DNA of 64,000 nucleotides from contig CADCSX010000012.1 of the NCBI GenBank assembly GCA_902805475.1, positions 992,001 to 1,056,000 on the forward strand, in the 5' to 3' direction. Numbering within the stretch: the first letter of the stretch is position 1; each line of letters begins with the position of its first letter. Position numbers and translations under genes: made by a program. Of the stretch, positions 45,747 through 56,027 are shown in pieces. The notes beneath the pieces are model-generated. The model was given only the letters and a program-made list of their open reading frames with translations, was not told where the DNA came from and did not search any database. The stretch comes from Entonaema liquescens. Taxonomy: Eukaryota; Ascomycota; Sordariomycetes; Xylariales; Xylariaceae.

Positions 45747-46168
45747 TATCCTGTAATTTTTTTTTATCGTCCCCGAGTAGGGACCCCAACATCTTCTTTT
45801 TCTCTTTTTGCTTTCATCTTTCAGTAGTAAGGGTCTATGGAATTGTGAGGCTATTCTGCAGCAAGGCGTTAAGGGACCGGGTCCGAGATGGCGTAACGGG
45901 CTAGGCTAATGACCGCGGCACGGACTTACTTGGTATCAGGTTAGACGGTCGGATTTAGGGGTCGGAGGCTAAGTTACTACTTGTATTTGAGTTTATGCGC
46001 TGAATTCAGCCCGAATTATAATGCGTTAGCTTCACGATGTCTAGTTTATTGGTGATATTTGATGGTGTCTTGTGATGTGAACTACCTAGATATACGCAAT
46101 GTTTAAAACTATCAGCTAAAGGTAAGATCATTCTCAAAATTCAGCTTTTATATGGTAATTTACCTGGT
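45747..46168. other. Convergent 3' spacer, tra1 / HET gene
   Basis: 3' flanks of two convergent genes; a T-rich run follows the tra1 stop (45758-45766). Nothing else seen. Confidence 0.5.
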
Positions 46169-48656
46169 CTATCGTATTTCGAAAAGCATCGATACTTGTG
46201 ATCGCGACAATGCCCCGCCATTCATCATGCCATCAACATAGCACTCGCCAATAAGCTGGTAGTATGTGAAAGAGTCACTCTTCAGGGGTGACGTTGTTGG
46301 CTCATGGTCACTTTGCTCTTCCAAGTATTTCCTCTCCGTGTCTGATGTTATATCGCTGCCAATGTTGATCTCGGCGGCACTTCCGTACGAGGATGTCGTT
46401 CGGCGCTGCTTCTTACGTGAAGGTGTCGCGGCTACCGGCACCTTCTTTCGTTTGCGTGTTAGTCTTCTGGGCTGGTCTACAGAGACACGCTTCCGCGCTG
46501 CTAAAATACTCCGCCATGCTCGACTGATCTTCAAAGCGGCATCCATCTCTCTCCTCCGCAGCGTATCCTCGTGCTTCGTCTGCTTCTGTCTATTCTCCTC
46601 GGCGACTTCCTCCTTGGACTTTACAAATGGGCGCAGAATGACAGGCACACTGCAGCCATATAGGATACATATCAAATCGCCCTCGCGCGTATACTGCGGT
46701 GCTAGCCCTAGGTTGCGCCCCTTCTCCGTTCTCATCATTGATCGGTTCCATATTGCGGACTGGACTCTTCGCAACACTTCGCCTACCACGCTACAGTTCC
46801 CCCAGTTGACGATGTCTTTCGTGTTGAGCGCGTCCCCCTTTACGCCCTGCTCCAGCGCGTGGCGTACCAGGCGAGGGTAATGCCGGGGTGCGTTCTCGCC
46901 CGTTGGGCTTCGGTCCGCTACGAGTGTTCGCCAGAACTCGTCCGCTAAGTCCCCGCCATCGGGATTGCCGCGTCTCGCCATTCGGATCCAGCCGCTTGGG
47001 ATGTTCCCTTGTTGGGACGGGTGCTTCAGCTCTTTCACCCTGTCTAGAACAAACCCCTCCGCGAACATGCTATAGTAATGGAGCCCGTTTAGTTCGCTAT
47101 TGTAGCTGAACTGGGTGATGCCGTCTTCGATTCGGAAGTTCTCCGTGAGGACTCGCGACCCGGCCGCGCTGTATATCCGCTTCGTTGGAAGTCCTACTAG
47201 GCCGTCTGCGTTTTTCCGCGTCATCCTTTGCCCTGTACCGACCATCCCGAACGCGGCTCGGGAGAGAGTCGGTACCCAGGAGGGTAGAGTGTCTTCTCCT
47301 TCTCCTTTCGGCCGTACACTATCGGTTCTCAGGCGCCAATGGGCTCCTCGCTCATCGTCATCGTCAATATCCGCCGACGATGTCGGGATTGGGGCCCATG
47401 GTCGGCAGATGATATCGAGTGCGTGTGTCTTGTCGGACCTGTCAATAACCCACCTAATAAATTGGACGTATACATCCGATAAGGGGAGTCTGTAGTCCAC
47501 ATGGTATGGTTTGGCGGTACTTCTTGTTTCCAATTGCTTGACGAGCTTCTCCTTTATGTGCTGTGGGTACGACCACGTTTGGATTATATCGCTTCCTAGT
47601 CTTGTCGTTGTCGGCACCGTATCGCTTGCAATCGAGAGCAGGGCGTAGATAGTATCCCGGGGTTCTGTTGAATCAAACGTTGTTAACTTTGACACGAGGT
47701 ACTCGAGGCTAAACTGCGCTTGTCGCTCGTTGCCCGAGAGTCTCCGAAAGAGGTTGTTTGTCTCCTCGACTAATTTCGTAGCGCTCAGCTCGGACACGTC
47801 GCCGAAGAAGTCGGGCATATGTCCAAGGTCCTTGTTACTCTTCATGACCTCGGAGATCTTACGCGTGCCCGACTCTACCTCGTTAAAGAGGGAGACCGCA
47901 TCTGCAAAGTCCTTCCACTCAATCCTCTCCATCCCGCAGAGGAGCGTCGCCCTTTTGGCAACAGCTATTTCTTGGACGATCCATCGACGAGAAAACCATT
48001 GCCGTCTCATAAGTGCTGAGAGGGCCTGCCACTCTCTCACGGTCTTGTCGTTCCTAATCAGGCGGTCAAAGTCGCGTAGGTTGAGAACTTGATTCCGAAT
48101 AAAGTCTATCGCCAGCTTGCTATTCTCGCCTTCTTCGCCAAGCCATACACAAACACACTCCGCCGCCCCGTAGATACTAGCCATTAATGGTACCTGGTAG
48201 TTCTTCTCATTGATATCTTGTTGGACGATGCAGATATAGTCGATCCAGACTCTAAACTCGCCATGATGTCGAAGTGCCCGTAGGGCGGACTCGAGACTCG
48301 TCGGGATCGAGAAAGTATAAGACTGGCCTAACTATATTATGTAGTTAGCAATAGTCTCGTCCAAACCGCTCGAGGGTTTGCTAGAAGTATATAAATAACC
48401 TGTTCGTATCTAATAGTTCCTACCCCTTAACGTACGAAGGCTTACTAACGTGGATGATTTGGATATCTGTCTCAGCACTCTGGCCTGGCTCACCCCAACA
48501 CCACGACAACGTGCTGTATCGTTGGCCTTTCTGGTGCTTTGCCAACTTACACTCTATAACCTCGCGGTCATTGTCGATTATCTCCAAAAGTCGAAACTCC
48601 TTAGACGGGTCGTCCAATGGACAGAGCTTCTCTCGCGAGTATTTCGGCAGGTACAT
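46169..48656 (-). CDS. Heterokaryon incompatibility (HET) domain protein
   Basis: Member of the HET family, whose known members trigger programmed cell death on fusion of unlike fungal strains; this one's role is untested. Exon 1 is 48656-48432 (MYLPKYSREKLCPLDDPSKE, then YSTLSWCWGEPG, the first HET motif). Exon 2 is 48322-46169. The best in-frame junction uses a GTTAAG donor at 48431 and a CAG acceptor at 48323 (109-base intron, phase 0); the stronger-looking GTAGGA donor gives no in-frame join. After the junction come SLESALRALR, RVWIDYICIVQQDINEKNYQ, MASIYGAAECVCVWLG and RRQWFSRRWIVQEIAVA, all HET-domain blocks. About 792 residues. The C-terminal 450 residues have no recognised domain but include a bipartite basic patch (RRLTRKRKKVP, SRKKQRR) that could be a nuclear signal, and a helical Glu/Lys/Arg stretch near residues 640-670. 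Confidence 0.88.
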
Positions 48657-50312
48657 TGTTAAGGGAGAGGGAGGGATGGTACGATAAAGTACCTATTAGG
48701 ACACACACTGTAGGGCCCGGAGGGATGGGGTTGGACAGACATAAATATGAACGGGTCCCCGAAGGATGACTGGCATGAAAAGTCCCGTACCAGATAGTTG
48801 GACGAACATTATACCCCTCCCAACTTCGCAGGGGGGGATGTCCTAACCCGCCAGATGACGGACAATGTATGGCATGAGCCCGAACATCATTGGATACCAC
48901 GATATTTTCCAGGGGATCGGACTACAGGTTGCATCCACATAGCTCATTATCCGCGGAAAGGAAGCCAACTAGAGCGAATATACTAGTGAAGGCGGTGAAA
49001 CGGAGAGACAGGAAGGGTGACATGCAGATACGGACGTCATAGATGGGTGGGTAACGACTCTATGATATGTGGCTTGAGGAGAATCCCGGTACAGAGTGCA
49101 GGTTTTCGGTGGATGTTATGGATTGGAGCTATTTTCTAAACCATTATTCAACGGCTAGCGTTAACCTATGACTGTTAGTGATACAGCCAGCCTAATAGGC
49201 AGAAGCGTAGAGAAAGAACGGGAACCTCTGTAGACCTGCTGGCTTATTCAAATACGTATAGTGAGGGCTTGGAACTGCCTAGATGCTTACAGGCCGAGGG
49301 GGTAGGTACTATAACTACGTAGTCGTATTTAAACATATATGTAACCACATGGGCGTGCATAAGGACTTATGTTTAAAGTCCATTGTTAGACACGTACACA
49401 CTCGTAACATATAGGTAGTCCCTATGAGAATAGGCTTTAAGCCAAGTCATTGCTATATCTGGCCTAATTTCTAGAAAATAACCTAACAGTATCCGGCAGC
49501 TTGCATTAATTACGCCCCAGGAGTAAGAGTGTCGTCAAGCTATTGTGTCATTGAAAGCCAATAGATAGACTAATGTGACGATCTCTAATTGCCTACCTGT
49601 TTATGTATTCAATACTTGGATTCATTGACAACCCATGACCCCTATATCCACAGTCTCTACCTACTAATTGGTGATGACAGCCTTGTATACTCGAAGTTGC
49701 GGCCTAGAATGACTCATAGTCGGAATGCACTCTAGAGATAAACACGGTATGCAATCAGGCCCCAACTACCAACAAAATATTGTCTGCTTTAACTCTTAGG
49801 ATCATGGAGATGCTGCATTAGAATTACTGAACTACTTCCATTTCATCCTTATTTTAGTCTCAAGCTCCGGGCGTCCGTTCTAGCCCCTTAATCAACGAAT
49901 GACAATGATTCTCATCAGGCTTTGCAAAGTCATGAAAGTTACATATCCGCTCCTATATTATACTTAGGGCAAGGGGAAGCCCTTTGAGAGGGGGAATTTC
50001 TAGTGTAGCTGTGACAAGTGATATTCGAAGTTATATATTAATATAGGGGTAGCAATATGGATGACTAAAAAGGATAAGAACATACAGATACCCATGTAGT
50101 ATTGACATGTAGTGTTTTCGTCTCCGCGTAGAAGTGTTATGTCAGGGTCTCATTGGATTCCGAACAGGGAATCGGAGCTGGTTCGCTTCATATATACCTC
50201 TATAGGGCCGTTCTATCCCCGTTCCTATAAAGAGGTTCACAACGAGACAATTCTCTCCAGTGCAACTATCTTCTCTCAAAAAACCCCAGTTACTGAAGGA
50301 GATAGACATATA
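48657..50312. other. Gene-poor spacer, HET gene to MFS gene
   Basis: Divergent 5' flanks of the HET and transporter genes. About 1.6 kb of AT-rich DNA with no recognised gene, RNA or repeat. An open frame runs in phase upstream of the transporter start (50112-50312), but conserved transporter features begin only after 50313. Confidence 0.5.
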
Positions 50313-52165
50313 ATGGAATTGACAGCGCGAAACATATCTCCTATTGACCGGGAGAGGCTCGAGAGTAAGCTTGATGGTAGTGCTGTCGTGGATGAGAAAC
50401 TGGTTATCTCTGACGAGATCGGCGAATCGGAAAGACTCGAGAGAGGCAAGATGGATTCTCAGGAGAGGGCCTTGGTACGTAAACTGGACTGTTATATTAT
50501 GGTAGGTATCTATTTTATAACCCTCTGGCTGTAGGAGATAATGGGAAACTCACCATAGGCAGCCGACCATATGCGTGATGTACTTCCTGAACTACGTTGA
50601 CCGCAATGCTATCGCGCAAGCCCGTCTGAACCATCTTGAATATGATCTCGGTATGTCGGGCAATGAGTTCAACACGGCAGTTAGCATGTAAGTTCCCTTG
50701 AATCACGGTTAACTACAAGATTAGTTACTAATATTTATTACATAGTCTCTTCGTCGGATACGTCCTTATGCAAGTTCCGAGCAACATGCTGATTACTCGG
50801 ATCAAGCCCGGGCTGTATATGTCCGGGTGTATGTTCCTCTGGGCGGTGGTATCCGCCTGTACGGCTGCTGTGAAAAGTTATCGTGGCCTCGTGGCCTGCA
50901 GGTTCTTTCTTGGGATTGCGGAAGCTCCTGTAAGTAGCTTCACCAGAACCAAGTTTTGGTTTGATGCGACTAACACGACTAGTTCTACCCTGGAGCTACG
51001 TATATCCTGGCTATCTACTATACGCATAGTGGTTAGTTACTGATAATACAACTTGATGAGTTGAAGTTAACTCCTGTCTTATAGAGATGGCCGCGCGGGT
51101 CGGCCTGATGTACTGTGGCCAGCTTCTTGCTACCGGCTTCACCGGTCTCATCTCGGCCGGTGTCTTCGCGGGGATGGATGGTCTACGGGGCCTTACCGGT
51201 TGGCAGTGGCTCTTCATCATTGAAGGTTCATTTACCGCTCTTGTTGCGGTTCTCGGATTTTGGCTTCTACCGAACACGCCAGATGACACGTTTTGGTTAA
51301 ACGACGAAGACCGCAAACTTATACGGGCTCGCATGGAGCGCGACAAGATGAGTGATGCCCTAGGCGAGTCTAGCATCCGGGAAGGTTTTAAACAGGCTTT
51401 TAAGGACAGGCGGACTTGGCTTTTCTGCTTTATGCAGATGTTCCATCTGTCAGCCTGTTCGTTTAATGCCTTCTTCCCAACGTAAGTCCACTGACCCCTT
51501 TTATTTCCCAACTTCAGCCTTAAGGTTCCGAAGTCGTTACAACAGTGCTGATGTCATATCAAATAATAGTGTCGCAAAGACACTCGGTTATAATAACACT
51601 GTAACGCTGCTATTGACGTGCCCCCCTTTCGTCCTCGCCGGAATTGGCAGCGTCCTGGTTGGTTGGAGTTCTGGTAGACTGAATGAGAGGACATGGCATA
51701 TAACAGTGACATTATCCATTGCGATTGTCGGGTTCGTTATAGCCGCCAGTACTCTCAACACGGCGGCCCGTTATGTCGCCTGCTTCATCTTCCCTGTTGG
51801 TGCATTTTCCGCCAACTCGGTTGTCGTTGGCTGGGCGTCGTCGACTTTGAGCCAGACGGAAGAAAAGAGAGCTGTAAGTGATGAGAATATTATAACTAAA
51901 ATACCTCGCCGTATATAATTATACTAATATGAAAGCATAGGTCGTCCTCGCGATAACCAATGTCTTCGGCCATATCGGATATATATACGGCGCATACCTG
52001 TGGCCCGATAGCGACGAGCCGCGGTACGGCATCGGGTTTGGCGCATCCGCGGGTTTTGCTCTACTTTCAATCTGCTGTGCCTGGATTGTCCGGATGCTGC
52101 TCATCCAGGAAAATAGAAAAATATTGGCTTCAAATCCGGGGCGTGTCAATTTATATAGCTACTGA
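50313..52165 (+). CDS. MFS transporter, anion:cation symporter (Dal5/Tna1-like) family
   Basis: Plasma-membrane permease for organic anions or vitamins (allantoate, nicotinate, biotin and pantothenate carriers belong here); substrate not predictable. Seven exons: 50313-50501, 50563-50687, 50746-50929, 50983-51031, 51085-51481, 51570-51873 and 51941-52165. Introns are 61, 58, 53, 53, 88 and 67 bases, all in phase; 490 residues. The cytosolic N-terminus is acidic. The family pattern NYVDRNAIAQARL follows the first helix. The RFFLGIAEAP | FYPGATYILAIYYTH | SEMAARVGLMYCG block is the ACS-family signature and is rebuilt exactly across two introns. About 12 membrane segments fit the hydrophobic pattern. 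I chose 50313 as start because the upstream in-phase reading is unlike a transporter N-terminus. The HET gene lies upstream and divergent; the hydrolase gene follows on the same strand. Confidence 0.9.
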
Positions 52166-52597
52166 TCAGATAGAGTAGTATACAATATAGAGCTCAATCT
52201 TCAATCGAACGTGTCGTAACCCATAAGCGTACAATGTTGACGATAATACGTCCCAGCTAAATAAATGTCTCTAATAAGTTTATTTAACTTATATGATATA
52301 AAAAATAAATTAAGTTATGAGAAGTAGAGAGTGTTGGTACATGTACTGATACATCTCACCTTGGATGCCGTCTCGGTATGACGCCACTCCGAAAGGAGCC
52401 GATAAGACCCTCCGATATCGACACCGAGCTATCGATAAATTCGGATGTAGCTCTTAAGTCACTCACAACCCACCGAATTTCTCATAAAGTCGAGAACAAC
52501 TCGATCGCGAAGGCGCTTCGAACCAAATTAGCGCAGCAAATCTGGCCACGATACTCAGGCACAGACCTTACGCCAGCAAATCGGCCCAGCGTTCAAA
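52166..52597. promoter_or_regulatory. Spacer and hydrolase promoter with upstream ATG
   Basis: AT-rich 3' flank of the transporter, then the promoter of the hydrolase gene. An upstream ATG at 52378 opens a 115-codon frame that overlaps the hydrolase start in another phase (to 52725). If transcribed, it could lower translation of the main frame. Confidence 0.45.
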
Positions 52598-53838
52598 ATG
52601 GCGACCCGGCGCGTAATCACGCCGCGCTCGCCGTTCGGTCTACCCTTCCGAGCTATAATATCGCGGCCGTATTCCCCGAGCAGCGCTGCGCACCACAGGG
52701 TCCCGTTGGCGTTCGATCACCATAAACCCCCTGAGGGAGGTCACGGTCATAAAGATTCGCCTATAATATTTATGCATGGCTTGTTTGGGTCGAAGAAGAA
52801 TAACAGAAGCGTGAGCAAGTGAGTTGGTTGCGGTTCCGGCACTACGAGCATGCGCGGAATTCTGGCTCTAGATGTAGATCGTAGAGAGGTAGACAGATAG
52901 CTAATTAGACTACAAATATCAGAGTTCTAGCTCGCGACCTTAAGCGCCACGTTTACACGGTGGTAAGTTCATTACCGACCTTTGCCAGCTTTCGATCTTC
53001 GTCTGATCCTTATTTCTTCCCCGTGTAGGATCTACGCAACCATGGGGAAACCCGCCACGCGCCGCGTCACGACTACCTCGCCATGGCCGACGACGTCGCG
53101 GGCTTCATCGCCGACCACGGCCTGCGGGATCCGACTCTGATCGGTCATTCCATGTGAGCAGTTATAGCCTACCCAACCCAACGAAAGTACACATTCTCAC
53201 ACAGCCTGTCGCGTAATCTAGGGGCGCCAAAACCGCCATGACACTCAGCCTCAAAGAACCCTCCCTAATCCGGGACATCGTCTCCGTCGACAACGCGCCG
53301 GCCGACGCCGTCCTGGAGAGCTCCTTCGCGCACTACATCCAAGGGATGCGGCGGATCGAAGAAGCCGGCGTAACGCGCCAATCGGAGGCGGACAAGATCC
53401 TGCAGGAATACGAGCCGGACCTCGCGATCCGCCAGTTCCTGCTCGGGAACCTGTTCCGCGCCCCGACCGAAGCCGGCGGCGTGTCCGCGACGCACAAGTT
53501 CCGCGTGCCGCTTGATGTGCTGGGCCGCTCGCTGGGACACCTGGGGGACTTCCCGTTCAAGGACCCGAAGGAGAGGCGCTTCGAGAAACCCGCGCTGTTC
53601 GTGCGCGGCACGCGCAGTAGGTATGTGCCCGACGAGGTTCTCCCGCTTATCGGGGAGTTCTTCCCGCGGTTTACGCTGGTGGATATCGATGCCGGGCACT
53701 GGGTTATTTCCGAGAAGCCGCAGGAGTTCCTCCAAGGTACGTTGAAAAGTCGTCCTTACGAATCCCTTTTCCGGACCAAGCACTGACTGGACAAACCTCA
53801 TCTTAGCGGTCATTGAGTTTCTTACACCGAAGGAGTGA
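52598..53838 (+). CDS. Mitochondrial alpha/beta hydrolase (ABHD11 / Imo32 / Eat1-like)
   Basis: Serine hydrolase of the alpha/beta fold; relatives include yeast Imo32, human ABHD11 and yeast ethanol acetyltransferase Eat1. Five exons: 52598-52818, 52922-52961 (40 bases), 53029-53153, 53222-53736 and 53807-53838, with introns of 103, 67, 68 and 70 bases; 310 residues. The N-terminus MATRRVITPRSPFGLPFRAI is Arg-rich without acids, a likely mitochondrial presequence. The oxyanion region is IIFMHGLFGSKKN. The nucleophile elbow GHSMG (Ser128) is rebuilt across intron 3. DLRNHGETRHAPRHDY is typical of the family. The catalytic His is expected in DIDAGHWVISEKP near the end, and the last exon adds AVIEFLTPKE. 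Exon 4 is GC-rich with strong codon bias. Alcohol acyltransferase activity is possible but cannot be decided from the sequence. Confidence 0.9.
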
Positions 53839-54037
53839 ATGTTAGAGACCAAAGTAATAGGATTCTGAGAAATGAGCTTTGCATATATTGTATCTGCTTG
53901 TATAAAGGTGTATCACTGCGTCAGGGGGATATCATATAGAGAAAGAAGAGAAAACTATGTACATAGCCACCGCACCCAGCCTAGGCGTTCGTCGGCGCGC
54001 GTCAAGTAAAAATAGACAAAATTCCACGTTTCGTTAC

Positions 54038-55113
54038 TTAGCAGGGGCAAGCCGAAGAGTAATTCGACCCGAGACCGCTGAGGTTCAGGCCTGCGCTGCT
54101 AGACGCGGGCGCGGTGGAGGCGAGCAGCTCAGGCCGCTGGACAATGCGGTCGACGACTTCGACGAACGGCTGCCGCACGTTCTCCCGCGTCTTGGAGCTG
54201 ACCTCGCAGAAGCCGGCACCCTGCGATTCCGCGAACGCCTTGCCCTCCTCGAAGGAGACTGCACGACCGCCTGTTGCCACTTTGTCTAGTTTGCTCCCGA
54301 CCTAGTATTGCGGTTAGTCATAATGCCACGTATATATGGGCTATACGTACCAGGTAAAGCACGGCATCAGGCGATGCGCTAGATCTCGCCTCGTCGATCC
54401 ACTTCTCCATGCTAAGGAAGCTCTTCCTGCTCGTGATGTCGTAGACTATGATGACGGCGTGGGCGCCGCGGTAGTAACTAGTTGACAAGGTGCGGAACCT
54501 TTCCTGGCCGGCCTTTGAGAGTATTGTTAGATGTGTGTGCATGATGGAATAATGATAGTTAAACTGAAGAGAGATGGGTGATATATTGGAAGCTTACAGT
54601 ATCAAATATGTTTAATCTATACGCCTTGCCTCGGACGGCGAGCTTCTTCATCTAATGCACATAAGTTAAGCATCGGTCTAAGTGAGTAAATTTGGCATTT
54701 CCAGCCTCACCTTGAAATCGATACCAATCGTCGCCGTCGTCGACTCCGGGTCAAACTGGTCATCGCAATCTATATGAATCTTTTGTCAGAAATACAAAAC
54801 CAGTGTCCATCAATTCAGGTGGTTCCACAGAGCCACCGGAAGCGGGCATGACAGGGTTAGGGGCGGGTAACTCGTACATCTTAGCAGCACTATTCGTTTC
54901 CCCAACGGTAATTCATCTTCGTCAGCCTTATGTTCTTCTAGAAGCCATCATGCCCGTATCCATCCGCGGGTAATTACAGGCGGACCCGAGGATTCGGGGG
55001 CAGGTTAGGGATTTTGGATTAGGTAATTTGTATGCATACATACGTGCAGACTTGCCGGCGCCGGAAGGTCCGATGATCAGGACCTTGAGCACCGGTAACG
55101 AATCCTCCGACAT
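54038..55113 (-). CDS. Rab18-like small GTPase with 12-base exon and altered NKxD motif
   Basis: Membrane-traffic GTPase of the Rab family, closest by eye to Rab18. Exons in coding order are 55113-55044, 54889-54878 (12 bases), 54769-54711, 54651-54598, 54512-54351 and 54301-54038, with introns of 154, 108, 59, 85 and 49 bases; 206 residues. Motifs: P-loop GPSGAGKS (15-22), split from ALLLRY by the first intron, then the effector region PESTTATIGIDFK, DTAGQERFRT (64-73), YYRGAHAVIIVYD and EVSSKT. The guanine-specificity box is SKLD (122-125) where NKxD is usual, so Asn is replaced by Ser. The C-terminus ends CPC, a double geranylgeranylation signal (CxC). The 12-base exon gives L-L-R and completes a leucine before and a tyrosine after, in exact phase; without it the P-loop helix is broken. 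All intron phases agree. Confidence 0.9.
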
Positions 55114-56027
55114 ATCTTTGGGGGTCTTCTTGAATTAGTTAACTATTGAATCAAATTTGCTAGTCTTTTTTTTTCTCTCTTGTATTTGTAGCGAAGTTTA
55201 AAAAGACAAACGAAATAGGTATGAATGCGCAAGTAGCAAGCGACGAGCAGATCCGGTAATCTCGGATGAGATATGAAGCCTTGTAGGTCTAGGAAGTATG
55301 ATGTAGTGTGAATTATTACTTACCTAGGTACATAAAGAGGTGTGATCAAGTTTCAAGGATGCCGCCTTACCGCTCCTTGGTTAAGATACGTATATACAGA
55401 GGTACAGTACCTACCACATGACGACTTAGGTGGAGGCCCTTCACTGCTCTTAAAAGCTTAAACTAATACTGACAAATCAATCACCAACCTCTCAGTGAAT
55501 TGAAGAAAAGAGTGAGAACCCCCATTATTTTCTCATCTTTTCACGTCAACTAGCTAATTTGATGAATCCCAGAAGAACGAGTTTTAGCCCTATTCAAATT
55601 CCCAAAGATATACTTTATAGTTACTTAGGTTATGTTGCAGTCTTACCCCTCTTCAGGCGCCATTTACATATTAGACTAGCCAATACTGATGAAAGGAGGT
55701 ATTCAAAATCTTAAGAGAAGTGCGTCGAAAAGAAAAAACGTGGCATACCTACCAGCGCATAGTGGTAATTAGAGATGCACCAATTATTCGAGGCCTTCAC
55801 GCCTCATGAAAAACACAGTGTACCTAAATTTACTTGAGAACATATTATCTAATATAATAATAGCTCTGATTAATCATATCTTTGGATATGAAGACATTCA
55901 TCTACGACTGTGCGGTTAACTATCTCCTAATTCCAGTACACTTACGCTTCTACTCCTTAGTTTTCTTTAAATTCATCCTATTTGTACCTACACAGCTACA
56001 TACATAGGCTCATCAGTAAGGTGTCGT
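55114..56027. promoter_or_regulatory. Divergent promoter, Rab18-like gene / NLR-like gene
   Basis: About 0.9 kb, AT-rich. A CTTACCTAGGTAC word lies at 55319-55331. No gene or RNA seen. Confidence 0.5.

Noticed and set aside
48424..48431. GTAGGA as donor of the HET gene intron
   Set aside because: Gives no in-frame join with any nearby acceptor; the GTTAAG donor at 48431 with CAG acceptor at 48323 keeps phase and the HET motif spacing.
53265..53852. 195-codon minus-strand frame opposite the hydrolase
   Set aside because: Shadow frame of GC-rich exon 4, with Arg/Glu/Val-rich composition and no family match.
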